In this document: one piece after another, positions 10,812-19,813 of the stretch
How positions within the stretch are numbered: position 1 is the first letter of the stretch
Layout of the letters: every line of letters begins with the position of its first letter
Assembly: GCA_902606525.1 (NCBI GenBank)
Contig: CACLGW010000005.1
Span: forward strand, 1 to 55,571
Reading direction: 5' to 3'
DNA length: 55,571 nt
Source: an uncultured Bacteroidota bacterium
GTDB lineage: Bacteria > Bacteroidota > Bacteroidia > Flavobacteriales > Flavobacteriaceae
The notes under the pieces: generated by a model
What the model was told of the DNA's origin: nothing
What the model saw: the letters and a program-made list of their open reading frames with translations, nothing else
Database searches by the model: none
Position numbers and translations under genes: made by a program

Positions 10812-12596
10812 ATGAGTATGAATTATAATATTCATTTCAATAATCATATAAATGGCTTTTTAAAAGTTAAATTTCAAGTTGATGTAGACACTTTTGAGTT
10901 TCAAAAGACAAGAAAAGAATTCCAAGGAGATATTACATTACTTGTATTTCCATTATTAAAGTACATTAAAATAAATCCTGAAAAATTAGCTGAGGATATA
11001 GGTCATATTCTATTAAATGGTCATAAATCAGTTACAGGATACAATGTGGTGAAAGGATTTCTGAATTTAAGCTTAAGTGATACTTTTTATTTAGAACAAT
11101 TTCAATCCATCTATAAATTAAAAAATTACGGTCATAAAACTTTAACTAAAGAATCACCTACTATGATGGTAGAATTTTCATCTCCAAATACAAATAAACC
11201 GCTTCACTTGGGTCATATTAGAAATAATGTATTAGGTTATTCAGTCGCTAGGATTCTTGAAGCAAATGGGAATCGCGTAATTAAAACTCAAATCATTAAT
11301 GATCGTGGAATACATATTTGTAAATCTATGGTTGCCTGGAAGAAATTTGGGAAAGATGAAACTCCTTTAAATTCAAAAGTTAAAGGGGATCAGTTAGTAG
11401 GAAAATACTACATTATTTTTGAATCTGAATACAAAAAAGAAATACAAAGCCTCATTGATGACGGATTTACTAAAGAAGAGGCGAAGCAATCAGCTCCTTT
11501 AATGATAGAAGCTCAAAATATGCTTCGCCTTTGGGAAGCTAATGATCCGGAAATTCGTTCTTTATGGGAAAAAATGAATAAATGGGTCTATTCGGGCTTT
11601 AATACTACATATAAAAACTTAGGTGTTACTTTTGATTCTTACTATTATGAAAGTAGAACATATTTGCTTGGAAAAAAAATTATTAAAAGAGGCATCGAAA
11701 ATAATATTTTTTATAAAAAGAAAGACGGCTCAGTTTGGATAGATCTTACAGATGAGGGCTTGGATCAAAAAATTCTTCTCCGAGCAGACGGAACTTCAGT
11801 GTATATGACTCAAGATCTAGGGACAGCTCTAAAAAGATTTGAAGACGAACCAAGTCTTAGAGGTATGGTCTATACGGTCGGTAATGAACAGGACTATCAT
11901 TTTAAAGTTCTGTTTCTAATATTAAAAAAATTAGGTTTTGGTTGGACTAAATCTCTTTATCACTTAAGTTACGGGATGGTTGATTTACCGAGTGGTAAAA
12001 TGAAAAGTCGAGAGGGTACTGTTATAGATGCTGATGATTTAATGAATGACATGATTAATCAAGCAAAACTTGTTTGTGAAGAGCATGGGAAGCTAGATTA
12101 TTTACCCTCTGAAGAGCTTAAAAATTTATACCAAATAATTGGTCTTGGTGCGTTGAAATATTTCATTCTAAAGGTTGACCCAAAAAAAAATATTCTTTTT
12201 GATCCTTTAGTCTCCATTGATTTTAATGGAAATACAGGACCCTTCATTCAATATACTCACGCACGAATAAAAACAATGATTAAGCGTTCCTCAACACCGA
12301 TTCGTGAATTTAAAACTACATTAATTCTAGAACCTAAAGAAAGAGAGTTAATAAAACTCCTAGGGAGCTATCCAGAACTTGTTAATCTTGCTGGCGAACA
12401 ATACAGTCCAGCTATAATAGCGAATTATTTATACGATTTAGTTAAGAGTTATAACACTTTTTATCAAAATATATCTGTTTTAGGAGTTGATGATATAGAA
12501 TTGAGAAATTTTAGAATTGCACTATCACAAAAAGTTGCTGAGGTGATATCAAGTTCGTCAGAACTTTTAGGTTTTAGTGTTCCAGATAGAATGTAA
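10812..12596 (+). CDS. argS: Arginyl-tRNA synthetase
   Basis: 594 aa; class I HIGH-type motif (SSPNTNKPLHLGHIRNN), ArgRS C-terminal domain. Confidence 0.97.
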   Translation: MSMNYNIHFNNHINGFLKVKFQVDVDTFEFQKTRKEFQGDITLLVFPLLKYIKINPEKLAEDIGHILLNGHKSVTGYNVVKGFLNLSLSDTFYLEQFQSIYKLKNYGHKTLTKESPTMMVEFSSPNTNKPLHLGHIRNNVLGYSVARILEANGNRVIKTQIINDRGIHICKSMVAWKKFGKDETPLNSKVKGDQLVGKYYIIFESEYKKEIQSLIDDGFTKEEAKQSAPLMIEAQNMLRLWEANDPEIRSLWEKMNKWVYSGFNTTYKNLGVTFDSYYYESRTYLLGKKIIKRGIENNIFYKKKDGSVWIDLTDEGLDQKILLRADGTSVYMTQDLGTALKRFEDEPSLRGMVYTVGNEQDYHFKVLFLILKKLGFGWTKSLYHLSYGMVDLPSGKMKSREGTVIDADDLMNDMINQAKLVCEEHGKLDYLPSEELKNLYQIIGLGALKYFILKVDPKKNILFDPLVSIDFNGNTGPFIQYTHARIKTMIKRSSTPIREFKTTLILEPKERELIKLLGSYPELVNLAGEQYSPAIIANYLYDLVKSYNTFYQNISVLGVDDIELRNFRIALSQKVAEVISSSSELLGFSVPDRM

Positions 12597-12597
12597 A

Positions 12598-12622
12598 AAA
12601 ATCGCTCCATTGGAGCGATTTT
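12598..12622. terminator. Bidirectional intrinsic terminator between convergent argS and proteorhodopsin genes
   Basis: AAAATCGCTCC-att-GGAGCGATTTT perfect 11-bp stem; T-tract on the 3' side when read on either strand; lies in the 72-bp gap between the two stop codons. Confidence 0.85.
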
Positions 12623-12668
12623 AGGTCTTTATATAATATGTTAAAATGCTATTATAAGATATGTTAAG

Positions 12669-13388
12669 TTATTTGGAGTCGACGGCTAATTGATATACAA
12701 CTAAACCGAATCCAATCTTATTAATGGCGTCACCTACGTTATATATTACATCCATCTGGAGTCCACCGAATATTCCGCTGTACCATCCTTCAGTTCCTGC
12801 CATGTATCCGATTGGATAAATAGCCCATCCTATTAATACAAACTTGCAAAGTGTTTTATGAGCTGATTGAACAGCTCCACCTGCAGCGGCTGCCAATTTT
12901 GAAGCACCACCCATCCAGATTTCATATACGATGTAAAAATAAGCAATACCGGATACAAGACCCCAAATTTGGGCTTGACTTGTATAAACAGCTTCTCCAA
13001 AGTAACCAGTAACTAACATTACAATAGAGGCAAAAATCATTTTCCACATTAATTGTTTTGTTGCACCGGCTGCTTTAAGGATTAAATAAAACTCAACACA
13101 CATTAAAGGTACAGTTAGTATCCAATCTACATATCTAAAAAATGTAGGAGAGGTCATATTAGTTGCCCAATAGTCACGCATGTACCAATAGTGAACTGCT
13201 GCAATGAACGTAATTAGACCTGACACCAAAATAGATGTTTTCCATTTGTTGTCAAATGAGTTCATTTGAAGAAAGAAGAACGCTGATGCTGCCATCATCG
13301 CCATACATCCTATGAAGAATGTGAATCCCACATAGTCGTCTGTGGCCATCGCTGGCACTACAGTCATTAAACTTAGAATTTTTTCCAT
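12669..13388 (-). CDS. Proteorhodopsin, predicted green-absorbing H+ pump (DTE motif)
   Basis: 239 aa, 7-TM rhodopsin; RYVDWILTVPLMCVEFY gives D88/T92/E99 (= D97/T101/E108), M96 at tuning position 105, Schiff-base K224 in GDAINKIGFG, H66. Confidence 0.97.
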   Translation of the reverse strand: MEKILSLMTVVPAMATDDYVGFTFFIGCMAMMAASAFFFLQMNSFDNKWKTSILVSGLITFIAAVHYWYMRDYWATNMTSPTFFRYVDWILTVPLMCVEFYLILKAAGATKQLMWKMIFASIVMLVTGYFGEAVYTSQAQIWGLVSGIAYFYIVYEIWMGGASKLAAAAGGAVQSAHKTLCKFVLIGWAIYPIGYMAGTEGWYSGIFGGLQMDVIYNVGDAINKIGFGLVVYQLAVDSK

Positions 13389-13471
13389 GATTTAATCAAT
13401 TATTTATTTTTGTTTAGATAAATTTAGAAAAAATTAAACTTATTTGCTTTGTTTTTAATAATTATTTTCTC

Positions 13472-14383
13472 TTGAAAGCATTAACTTCTTCATTTACAAC
13501 AACTAAAAAATTTATATTTTATTTATTTATTACATTAATTTGTATTGTTTTCACGCTTTTTTGTTCTGAAAACCTTCAGAATATTGCTGCAAGCTTAGGG
13601 ATTTTGTCCTTTGGTATCCTTCATGGAGCTAACGATATTAAAATTTTATCCAGTAAAAGAATGAAAATTAACTCTCTTTTCGGCGTGTCTTTATTGCTAA
13701 TTTATTTAGTTGTGGTTTTTTTAGGTATATTATTATTCTACTTTATACCAGGTATAGCTTTAATAAGTTTTATTGCTGTTAGTTGTTATCACTTTGGAGA
13801 ACAACATTGGGAAGATAAATTGAATGATATTAAAAGGCCGTTATTGTTTTATATTACTTATGGATCTTTAATTTTTTTAATGCTTTTCTCTTTTCATTAT
13901 TCTCAAGTTGAGGAAATTATTTTTCAAATTTCGTCTGTTCATATACCGTATCAATTTTTTTTTGTTTCATTAATAATTATCGGTAATATTTTTTTAGTAT
14001 GTATGTTTATTCAATTAAAAAAGATCAAACATATATTATTAGAAACATTGCTCTTAGGGATATTAGGTCTCCTTTTCTATACAGCATCTTTGCTTTTTGC
14101 ATTTGGGCTTTACTTTGTAATATGGCATAGTTTACCTTCATTGAAGTCTCAAATCAAATATCTTTACAGTGAAAAAGAGGATTCACCATATTTCAAATAT
14201 TTTAAATCTGCCTTTTTATATTGGATCATGGCCTTAACTGGATTAATGGCAATATATTTTTTTGGTAGCCTTCCAAAAGATCAATACTTATCAGTTTTCT
14301 TCTCATTTTTGGCTGCTATTACATTTCCACATGTTATCGTAATGGGTTTAATGTTTCATTCACCTAAATTGAATAGCAGTTAA
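13472..14383 (+). CDS. blh: Beta-carotene 15,15'-dioxygenase, Brp/Blh family (retinal formation); TTG start
   Basis: 303 aa polytopic protein with conserved His motifs (GILHGANDI, CYHFGEQHWED, WHSLPS, FPHVIVMGLM); divergent from proteorhodopsin. Confidence 0.92.
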   Translation: MKALTSSFTTTKKFIFYLFITLICIVFTLFCSENLQNIAASLGILSFGILHGANDIKILSSKRMKINSLFGVSLLLIYLVVVFLGILLFYFIPGIALISFIAVSCYHFGEQHWEDKLNDIKRPLLFYITYGSLIFLMLFSFHYSQVEEIIFQISSVHIPYQFFFVSLIIIGNIFLVCMFIQLKKIKHILLETLLLGILGLLFYTASLLFAFGLYFVIWHSLPSLKSQIKYLYSEKEDSPYFKYFKSAFLYWIMALTGLMAIYFFGSLPKDQYLSVFFSFLAAITFPHVIVMGLMFHSPKLNSS

Positions 14384-14398
14384 TTAACACGCATTCCT

Positions 14399-14406
14399 TA
14401 CTTTTG
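14399..14406 (+). promoter_or_regulatory. Possible Bacteroidota -7 element (TAnnTTTG) upstream of ffh
   Basis: TACTTTTG, 23 nt before the ffh ATG; no TTTG at the expected -33 spacing. Confidence 0.3.
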
Positions 14407-14429
14407 TTTAAACTCAAATTAAAGTCAAA

Positions 14430-15758
14430 ATGTTTGATAATCTTAGTAGCAAATTAGATAAAGCTTTTCAGGTACTTAAAGGACATGGGAAAATTACTGA
14501 GATTAATGTAGCTGAGACACTTAAAGAAGTAAGAAGAGCGCTATTAGATGCAGATGTAAATTTTAAAATTGCAAAAGAATTTACAGTTAAAGTTAAAGAA
14601 AAGGCAATTGGGCAAAAGGTTTTAACAAGTTTACAACCGGGTCAACTAATGGTTAAAATTGTTAAAGACGAGTTGACCAATCTCATGGGAGCAGAATCTG
14701 TAAACATGAATTTAAAAGATGAGCCTTCCGTAATTTTAATGTCAGGACTTCAAGGTTCAGGAAAGACAACCTTTTCAGGTAAATTAGCACTCTATTTACA
14801 AAAAAAATATAAGAAAAGACCTTTACTGGTAGCCTGTGATGTTTATCGTCCTGCAGCAATTGATCAATTAGGAGTTATAGCTGAACAAGTTGGCGTTTCT
14901 TTGTATGAGGATCGGGACCAAAAAGATCCAGTCAAAATTGCAATAGCTGCCTTAAAAAATGCCAAAAAGAATAAAAACGACGTAGTTATAATTGATACTG
15001 CTGGTCGTCTTGCTATTGATAAAATTTTAATGGATGAGATAAAATCAATTCACTCTGCTACAAAACCTTCAGAAACTCTTTTTGTTGTTGATTCTATGAC
15101 AGGACAAGATGCTGTAAATACTGCCAAGGCTTTTAACGATATATTAAATTTTGATGGGGTAATCCTAACAAAGTTAGATGGAGACACAAGGGGTGGGGCA
15201 GCTTTATCTATTAAATCTGTTGTTGACAAACCGATTAAATTTATTGGTACTGGAGAAAAAATGGAGGCACTTGATGTTTTTTATCCGGATCGAATGGCAG
15301 ATAGAATACTTGGAATGGGTGATGTGGTTTCTTTAGTAGAAAGAGCCCAAGAACAGTTTGATGAAGAGCAAGCTCGACGTATCAATAAAAAAATTTCAAA
15401 AAATCAATTTGGATTTGACGACTTCCTTTCCCAAATTCAGCAAGTGAAGAAAATGGGAAATATGAAGGATTTAATGGGTATGATTCCTGGAGTAGGAAAA
15501 ATTACTAAAGGAATGGAAATAGACGATAATGCTTTTGTGGGTATTGAAGTTATTATCAGTTCAATGACTCCTATAGAAAGATCTCAACCCCAATTGATTA
15601 ACCATAGTAGAAAACTCCGAATTGCCAAAGGTTCTGGTAAATCTATTCAAGAAGTAAACCAGTTAATCAAGCAATTTGAACAAATGGGTAAGATGATGAA
15701 AATGATGCAGGGTGGTAGAGGTCAGCAAATGATGCAAATGATGCAAAATATGCGATAA
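14430..15758 (+). CDS. ffh: Signal recognition particle protein Ffh
   Basis: 442 aa, SRP54 GTPase motifs (GLQGSGKTTFSGKLA, DTAGRLAID, TKLDGDTRGGAALS) and Met-rich M domain. Confidence 0.98.
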   Translation: MFDNLSSKLDKAFQVLKGHGKITEINVAETLKEVRRALLDADVNFKIAKEFTVKVKEKAIGQKVLTSLQPGQLMVKIVKDELTNLMGAESVNMNLKDEPSVILMSGLQGSGKTTFSGKLALYLQKKYKKRPLLVACDVYRPAAIDQLGVIAEQVGVSLYEDRDQKDPVKIAIAALKNAKKNKNDVVIIDTAGRLAIDKILMDEIKSIHSATKPSETLFVVDSMTGQDAVNTAKAFNDILNFDGVILTKLDGDTRGGAALSIKSVVDKPIKFIGTGEKMEALDVFYPDRMADRILGMGDVVSLVERAQEQFDEEQARRINKKISKNQFGFDDFLSQIQQVKKMGNMKDLMGMIPGVGKITKGMEIDDNAFVGIEVIISSMTPIERSQPQLINHSRKLRIAKGSGKSIQEVNQLIKQFEQMGKMMKMMQGGRGQQMMQMMQNMR

Positions 15759-15766
15759 AAAAATAT

Positions 15767-16639
15767 ATGACAATACTAGATGGAAAAAAAACCTCAAACG
15801 AGATAAAAGAGGAAATCAAAACAAAAGTATCCGCTATGAAAAATATCGGACAGCGACCTCCTCATCTCGCGGCAGTTTTAGTTGGAAATGATGGAGCTAG
15901 TCTTACTTACGTTGGAAGCAAGGTTAGGTCTTGTAAATATGTTGGTTTTGATTCTACTTTGATAAATTTAGAATCGAATATTAGCGAAGTGGATCTTTTA
16001 AAACATATTCATGATTTAAATCAGGATGAAAATCTTGATGGATACATTGTTCAACTACCACTTCCTAAACATATAGATGAACAAAAAATTCTCTTAGCCA
16101 TAGATCCTAAAAAAGATGTTGATGGTTTTCATCCTACTAACTTTGGTAGAATGACCCTTGAGCTGAATGCCTTTATTCCAGCAACACCCTTTGGAATAAT
16201 GGAGTTGCTAGAGCGGTACAAAATTTCTACCAATGGAAAACATTGTGTAGTGGTGGGACGAAGTCATATTGTAGGTCGTCCAATTAGTATTTTAATGAGT
16301 CAGAAGGGACCAGCTGGAAATGCTACAGTGACTGTGGCTCATAGTCAAACAGAAAATTTAGAGAAACTCACACGAAGTGCAGACATTGTTGTAATGGCCT
16401 TAGGAATACCTGAGTATCTTACAGCTGATATGGTTAAAGAAAATGCTGTTATTATAGATGTTGGAATTACCAGAGTTCCCGATAAAAAACACCCAAAAGG
16501 ATATTCGATTAAGGGTGATGTTGCTTATGAAGAAGTTGCAAAAAAAGCTAGTTTTATAACTCCAGTGCCAGGTGGTGTTGGCCCGATGACAATTGCTATG
16601 TTATTAAAAAATACTTTATTAGCTAGAAGCTGGAATTAG
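15767..16639 (+). CDS. folD: Methylenetetrahydrofolate dehydrogenase / methenyltetrahydrofolate cyclohydrolase
   Basis: 290 aa, FolD motifs (GYIVQLPLPKHID, TPVPGGVGPMTIAMLL). Confidence 0.97.
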   Translation: MTILDGKKTSNEIKEEIKTKVSAMKNIGQRPPHLAAVLVGNDGASLTYVGSKVRSCKYVGFDSTLINLESNISEVDLLKHIHDLNQDENLDGYIVQLPLPKHIDEQKILLAIDPKKDVDGFHPTNFGRMTLELNAFIPATPFGIMELLERYKISTNGKHCVVVGRSHIVGRPISILMSQKGPAGNATVTVAHSQTENLEKLTRSADIVVMALGIPEYLTADMVKENAVIIDVGITRVPDKKHPKGYSIKGDVAYEEVAKKASFITPVPGGVGPMTIAMLLKNTLLARSWN

Positions 16640-17510
16640 CCTTAGGATTTTCAATTGCATTAAAGATTTGTAAAATCAAATAGGCAAAAAGAACTCCAGT
16701 CAAAATCAAAACCATTGTTAGATAACCCTCAGCTGAAAATGAAAGTCTTATTAAAATTGTAGCAATAATAAAACCCGTATTTCTTATTAATTTACTGTAC
16801 TCTTCTGTATAACGGAATGATATAAGAAGAATTACAACATCAGCTAAAATTAATAATGTAAAAAATTGGTTAAAGAAAAGACCACCAATAGTTACAATAC
16901 TTTTTTGACTAATAAGCTTAATAATCCAATCACCGAGAGAAGATAAAAGCATTACTCCTAAAACTCCAAAAAGTATTACGCTAACAATTTTTTTTGATGT
17001 AATAAATCTCACTAATCGAGATTCGACTACAGGTTTTTTTGGTAAGATTTGTTTACTTCGATTAAATAAAAATATTAAAAGAAACAATACTAAAAATCCA
17101 ATTAAATCAACAACTAATTCAAGATTGTGTGAACTGTTCATCCAATTATCTGCTAGGTCCATTTGGGGTATATCTCTAAAAATTTCTCGAATAACAATTA
17201 ATGAAATTATTTCAAATTGTTTGGAAACACAAGATGTGAAGGATCTTGGTAAGTAAAAAAGAAGTAAATAGATCTCATAAACCAGAATTAGTGAAAAAGG
17301 AGTATAAATGGCAGAAATTGGATCATTAAATAGCTCTGGATGAAGTGAGGGTAATAATACTATTCCTTGAGATTTAAGAAAAATTATTCCCAAATGGATA
17401 ATAAAGCCTAAAGAAGCTAGTATTAAAATAATTTTCTCGATTAATTTTTGTATTCTAACCGCGAACACCGATGCAAAAATTTTCTCGAATGTTAAATAAA
17501 ATGAATTCAT
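16623..17510 (-). CDS. Hypothetical integral membrane protein
   Basis: 295 aa with several hydrophobic segments; overlaps the folD 3' end by 17 bp. Confidence 0.75.
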   Translation of the reverse strand: MNSFYLTFEKIFASVFAVRIQKLIEKIILILASLGFIIHLGIIFLKSQGIVLLPSLHPELFNDPISAIYTPFSLILVYEIYLLLFYLPRSFTSCVSKQFEIISLIVIREIFRDIPQMDLADNWMNSSHNLELVVDLIGFLVLFLLIFLFNRSKQILPKKPVVESRLVRFITSKKIVSVILFGVLGVMLLSSLGDWIIKLISQKSIVTIGGLFFNQFFTLLILADVVILLISFRYTEEYSKLIRNTGFIIATILIRLSFSAEGYLTMVLILTGVLFAYLILQIFNAIENPKANSSF

Positions 17511-17513
17511 TTA

Positions 17514-17936
17514 TTAGGAAATAAATAATTGATTTATGTTTTTAAAGCTTTTAAATTCTAATGCATTTTCGGATGGGTCATAAAAGAACATAGTTTGCTG
17601 TTCACCAGGTAATCCCTCAAATCGAAGGTAGGGAGGGATTTGGAATTCAATTTTATTGTCTTTCAACTTTTGGCTAAAAGTACTGAATACATTCCATTCT
17701 AGGACTACTCCAAAGTGTGGTATTGGCACTGATTTCCCATCTACTTCATTAAAATGTTTATGCCCTTCATGATTTTTGTCCTCATGTAAAACTAGTTGAT
17801 GTCCAAAAAGAGAGTAGTCTGCCCATTCATTAGAGTATCTTCCAGGGTTGCAGCCTAAAATATTTTCATAAAAATATTTTGAAGTTTTAAGATCCTTAAC
17901 AGGAATAGCTAGATGAAACGGTGATAATAATGCCAT
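17514..17936 (-). CDS. VOC (glyoxalase/bleomycin resistance) family protein
   Basis: 140 aa; FHLAIPVKDLKTSKYFYENILGC and C-terminal FFYDPSENALEFK typical of VOC proteins. Confidence 0.88.
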   Translation of the reverse strand: MALLSPFHLAIPVKDLKTSKYFYENILGCNPGRYSNEWADYSLFGHQLVLHEDKNHEGHKHFNEVDGKSVPIPHFGVVLEWNVFSTFSQKLKDNKIEFQIPPYLRFEGLPGEQQTMFFYDPSENALEFKSFKNINQLFIS

Positions 17937-17993
17937 AAGTAAAGGTACATAATTTTAGTTCAAGGCTATGATAAAGTGGTATCTTTACGTATT

Positions 17994-18623
17994 ATGGAAA
18001 AAACATTACAGGATAAAGTTAATATCGGTAACGCATTACCAATAATGGAAGCATTTTATACAATTCAAGGGGAGGGATATCACAAAGGGAGTGCGGCTTA
18101 TTTTGTCCGCATTGGAGGCTGTGATATTGGCTGTCATTGGTGTGATGTTAAGGAAAGCTGGGATTCTCAAAAACATCCTGTTACACTTGTTCATGATATT
18201 GTTTCACAAGCGATAAAGTATTCCAATATAATTGTAATTACTGGTGGTGAGCCTTTAATGTGGAATATGATGCCTTTGACAAAAGCCTTAAAGGAAAAAA
18301 AAATTCAAATTCATATCGAAACTTCGGGTGCATACAAAATTACAGGTCATTGGGATTGGTTTTGTCTTTCACCAAAAAAGAATAAATTACCTACTCAAGC
18401 TGCTTTCTCTTGTGCCGATGAACTCAAGGTTATAATTTATAACAATGATGATTTTCGATTTGCTGAAAAACAAGCAGAAAAAGTAAATAGAAATTGTATT
18501 TTATATTTACAACCTGAATGGACTAAAAGAGATAAAATGATGCCTTTAATAGTAAATTATATTTTACAAAATCCTAAATGGAAAGTTTCCTTACAAACTC
18601 ACAAATATTTGAATGTTCCTTAA
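17994..18623 (+). CDS. queE: 7-carboxy-7-deazaguanine synthase (radical SAM, QueE-like)
   Basis: ORF track start 17976; ATG at 17994 (MEKTLQDKVNIGNALP…) preferred. FYTIQGEGYHKGSAAYFVRIGGCDIGCHWCDVKESWD with radical-SAM Cys motif. Confidence 0.92.
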   Translation: MEKTLQDKVNIGNALPIMEAFYTIQGEGYHKGSAAYFVRIGGCDIGCHWCDVKESWDSQKHPVTLVHDIVSQAIKYSNIIVITGGEPLMWNMMPLTKALKEKKIQIHIETSGAYKITGHWDWFCLSPKKNKLPTQAAFSCADELKVIIYNNDDFRFAEKQAEKVNRNCILYLQPEWTKRDKMMPLIVNYILQNPKWKVSLQTHKYLNVP

Positions 18624-19813
18624 TTATAGATTAGATATTTTTTCCGAATTTTTTTAAAGGCAATAAGTTTGGATTTCCAACTTTTTCTAATTTCTTCTTC
18701 GCTTATTCCAGAAATTAATTGTTGCTCTAAATCATCATTACCGACAATTCGACTAAATCCTTTCAAAAAAAAATTGTTTGACTTAGGGAAATTTCCGTAT
18801 GCTTCCATAAGCCATTTTAACTCCAGCTGATTTGGCCTAATAACTTGAGTCAGATTCTTTCCATAACATAGAATATTTTTAAATTTTGGATTTTTTGATC
18901 CAAAATTAGATACAGGAGTAAAGGAGAAATTATTTTTTGGAAGTTTCGGATGTCCATATATTTGAAATTGGAAGTTAGTTCCCCTACCTACACTTATAAC
19001 TGTTGGTTCCAAGAGGCACAAGCTTGGATATAATGCTATTGATTGAGCATTAGGAAGATTAGGAGAAGGTCTAACAGATGTTTCATAAGTAGTGTCCCGA
19101 GAATAGTTTTCTACTGGGATAACTTTCAATTCGCAAATTATATTATTTTTTAACCATCTCTCTCCATTAATCATTTTAGCATATTCGCCAATAGTCATTC
19201 CATAGACAATTGGTACTGGATGTAATCCTAAGAAACTAGTATATTTTTTTTCCATTACTGGACCATCTACATAATGTAAGTTTGGATTAGGGCGATCCAA
19301 TACTATTAAAGGTATATTATTTTCAGCACAGGCCTCCATAACATAATGTAAGGTTGAGAGATAGGTAAAAAAACGTACACCTACGTCTTGAAGATCAAAG
19401 AGCATTACTTCTATTCCATTTAATTGTTCAATCGAGGGTTTTTTATTTTTTCCGTAAAGTGAAATTATAGAAATTCCTGTTTTAGAATCTTGCTGATTTT
19501 TAATAAATTCTCCAGCATCAGCCTTTCCTCTAAAACCGTGTTCAGGTGCATAAATACTTTGTATGTCAACCTTGTTTTCTATCAAAAAATCTACAAGATG
19601 CTTGGTACCATTTTTTTCTTGAATTAAACTTGCTTGATGAGCAACAACCCCCACTTTTTTATTAGTCAGATGGTGTAAATAATTCTGTTTTTGATAAGAT
19701 CCAGGAAGCAAAGTCTCCTGACATGAGGAGCCAAAGGAAGATAATAAGAAAAGCCAAAATAAAAATGTACTTTTGATAATATAACTATTAATTTTTTTAT
19801 TTGAATATAGCAT
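18620..19813 (-). CDS. DUF1343 (exo-beta-N-acetylmuramidase NamZ-like) lipoprotein
   Basis: ORF track starts at 19870; the more plausible start MLYSNKK… (ATG, 19813) gives a signal peptide with lipobox-like FGSSC; DUF1343-type motifs (YAPEHGFRG, LFDLQDVGVRFFTYLSTLHYVMEA, LDRPNP). Confidence 0.85.
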   Translation of the reverse strand: MLYSNKKINSYIIKSTFLFWLFLLSSFGSSCQETLLPGSYQKQNYLHHLTNKKVGVVAHQASLIQEKNGTKHLVDFLIENKVDIQSIYAPEHGFRGKADAGEFIKNQQDSKTGISIISLYGKNKKPSIEQLNGIEVMLFDLQDVGVRFFTYLSTLHYVMEACAENNIPLIVLDRPNPNLHYVDGPVMEKKYTSFLGLHPVPIVYGMTIGEYAKMINGERWLKNNIICELKVIPVENYSRDTTYETSVRPSPNLPNAQSIALYPSLCLLEPTVISVGRGTNFQFQIYGHPKLPKNNFSFTPVSNFGSKNPKFKNILCYGKNLTQVIRPNQLELKWLMEAYGNFPKSNNFFLKGFSRIVGNDDLEQQLISGISEEEIRKSWKSKLIAFKKIRKKYLIYN

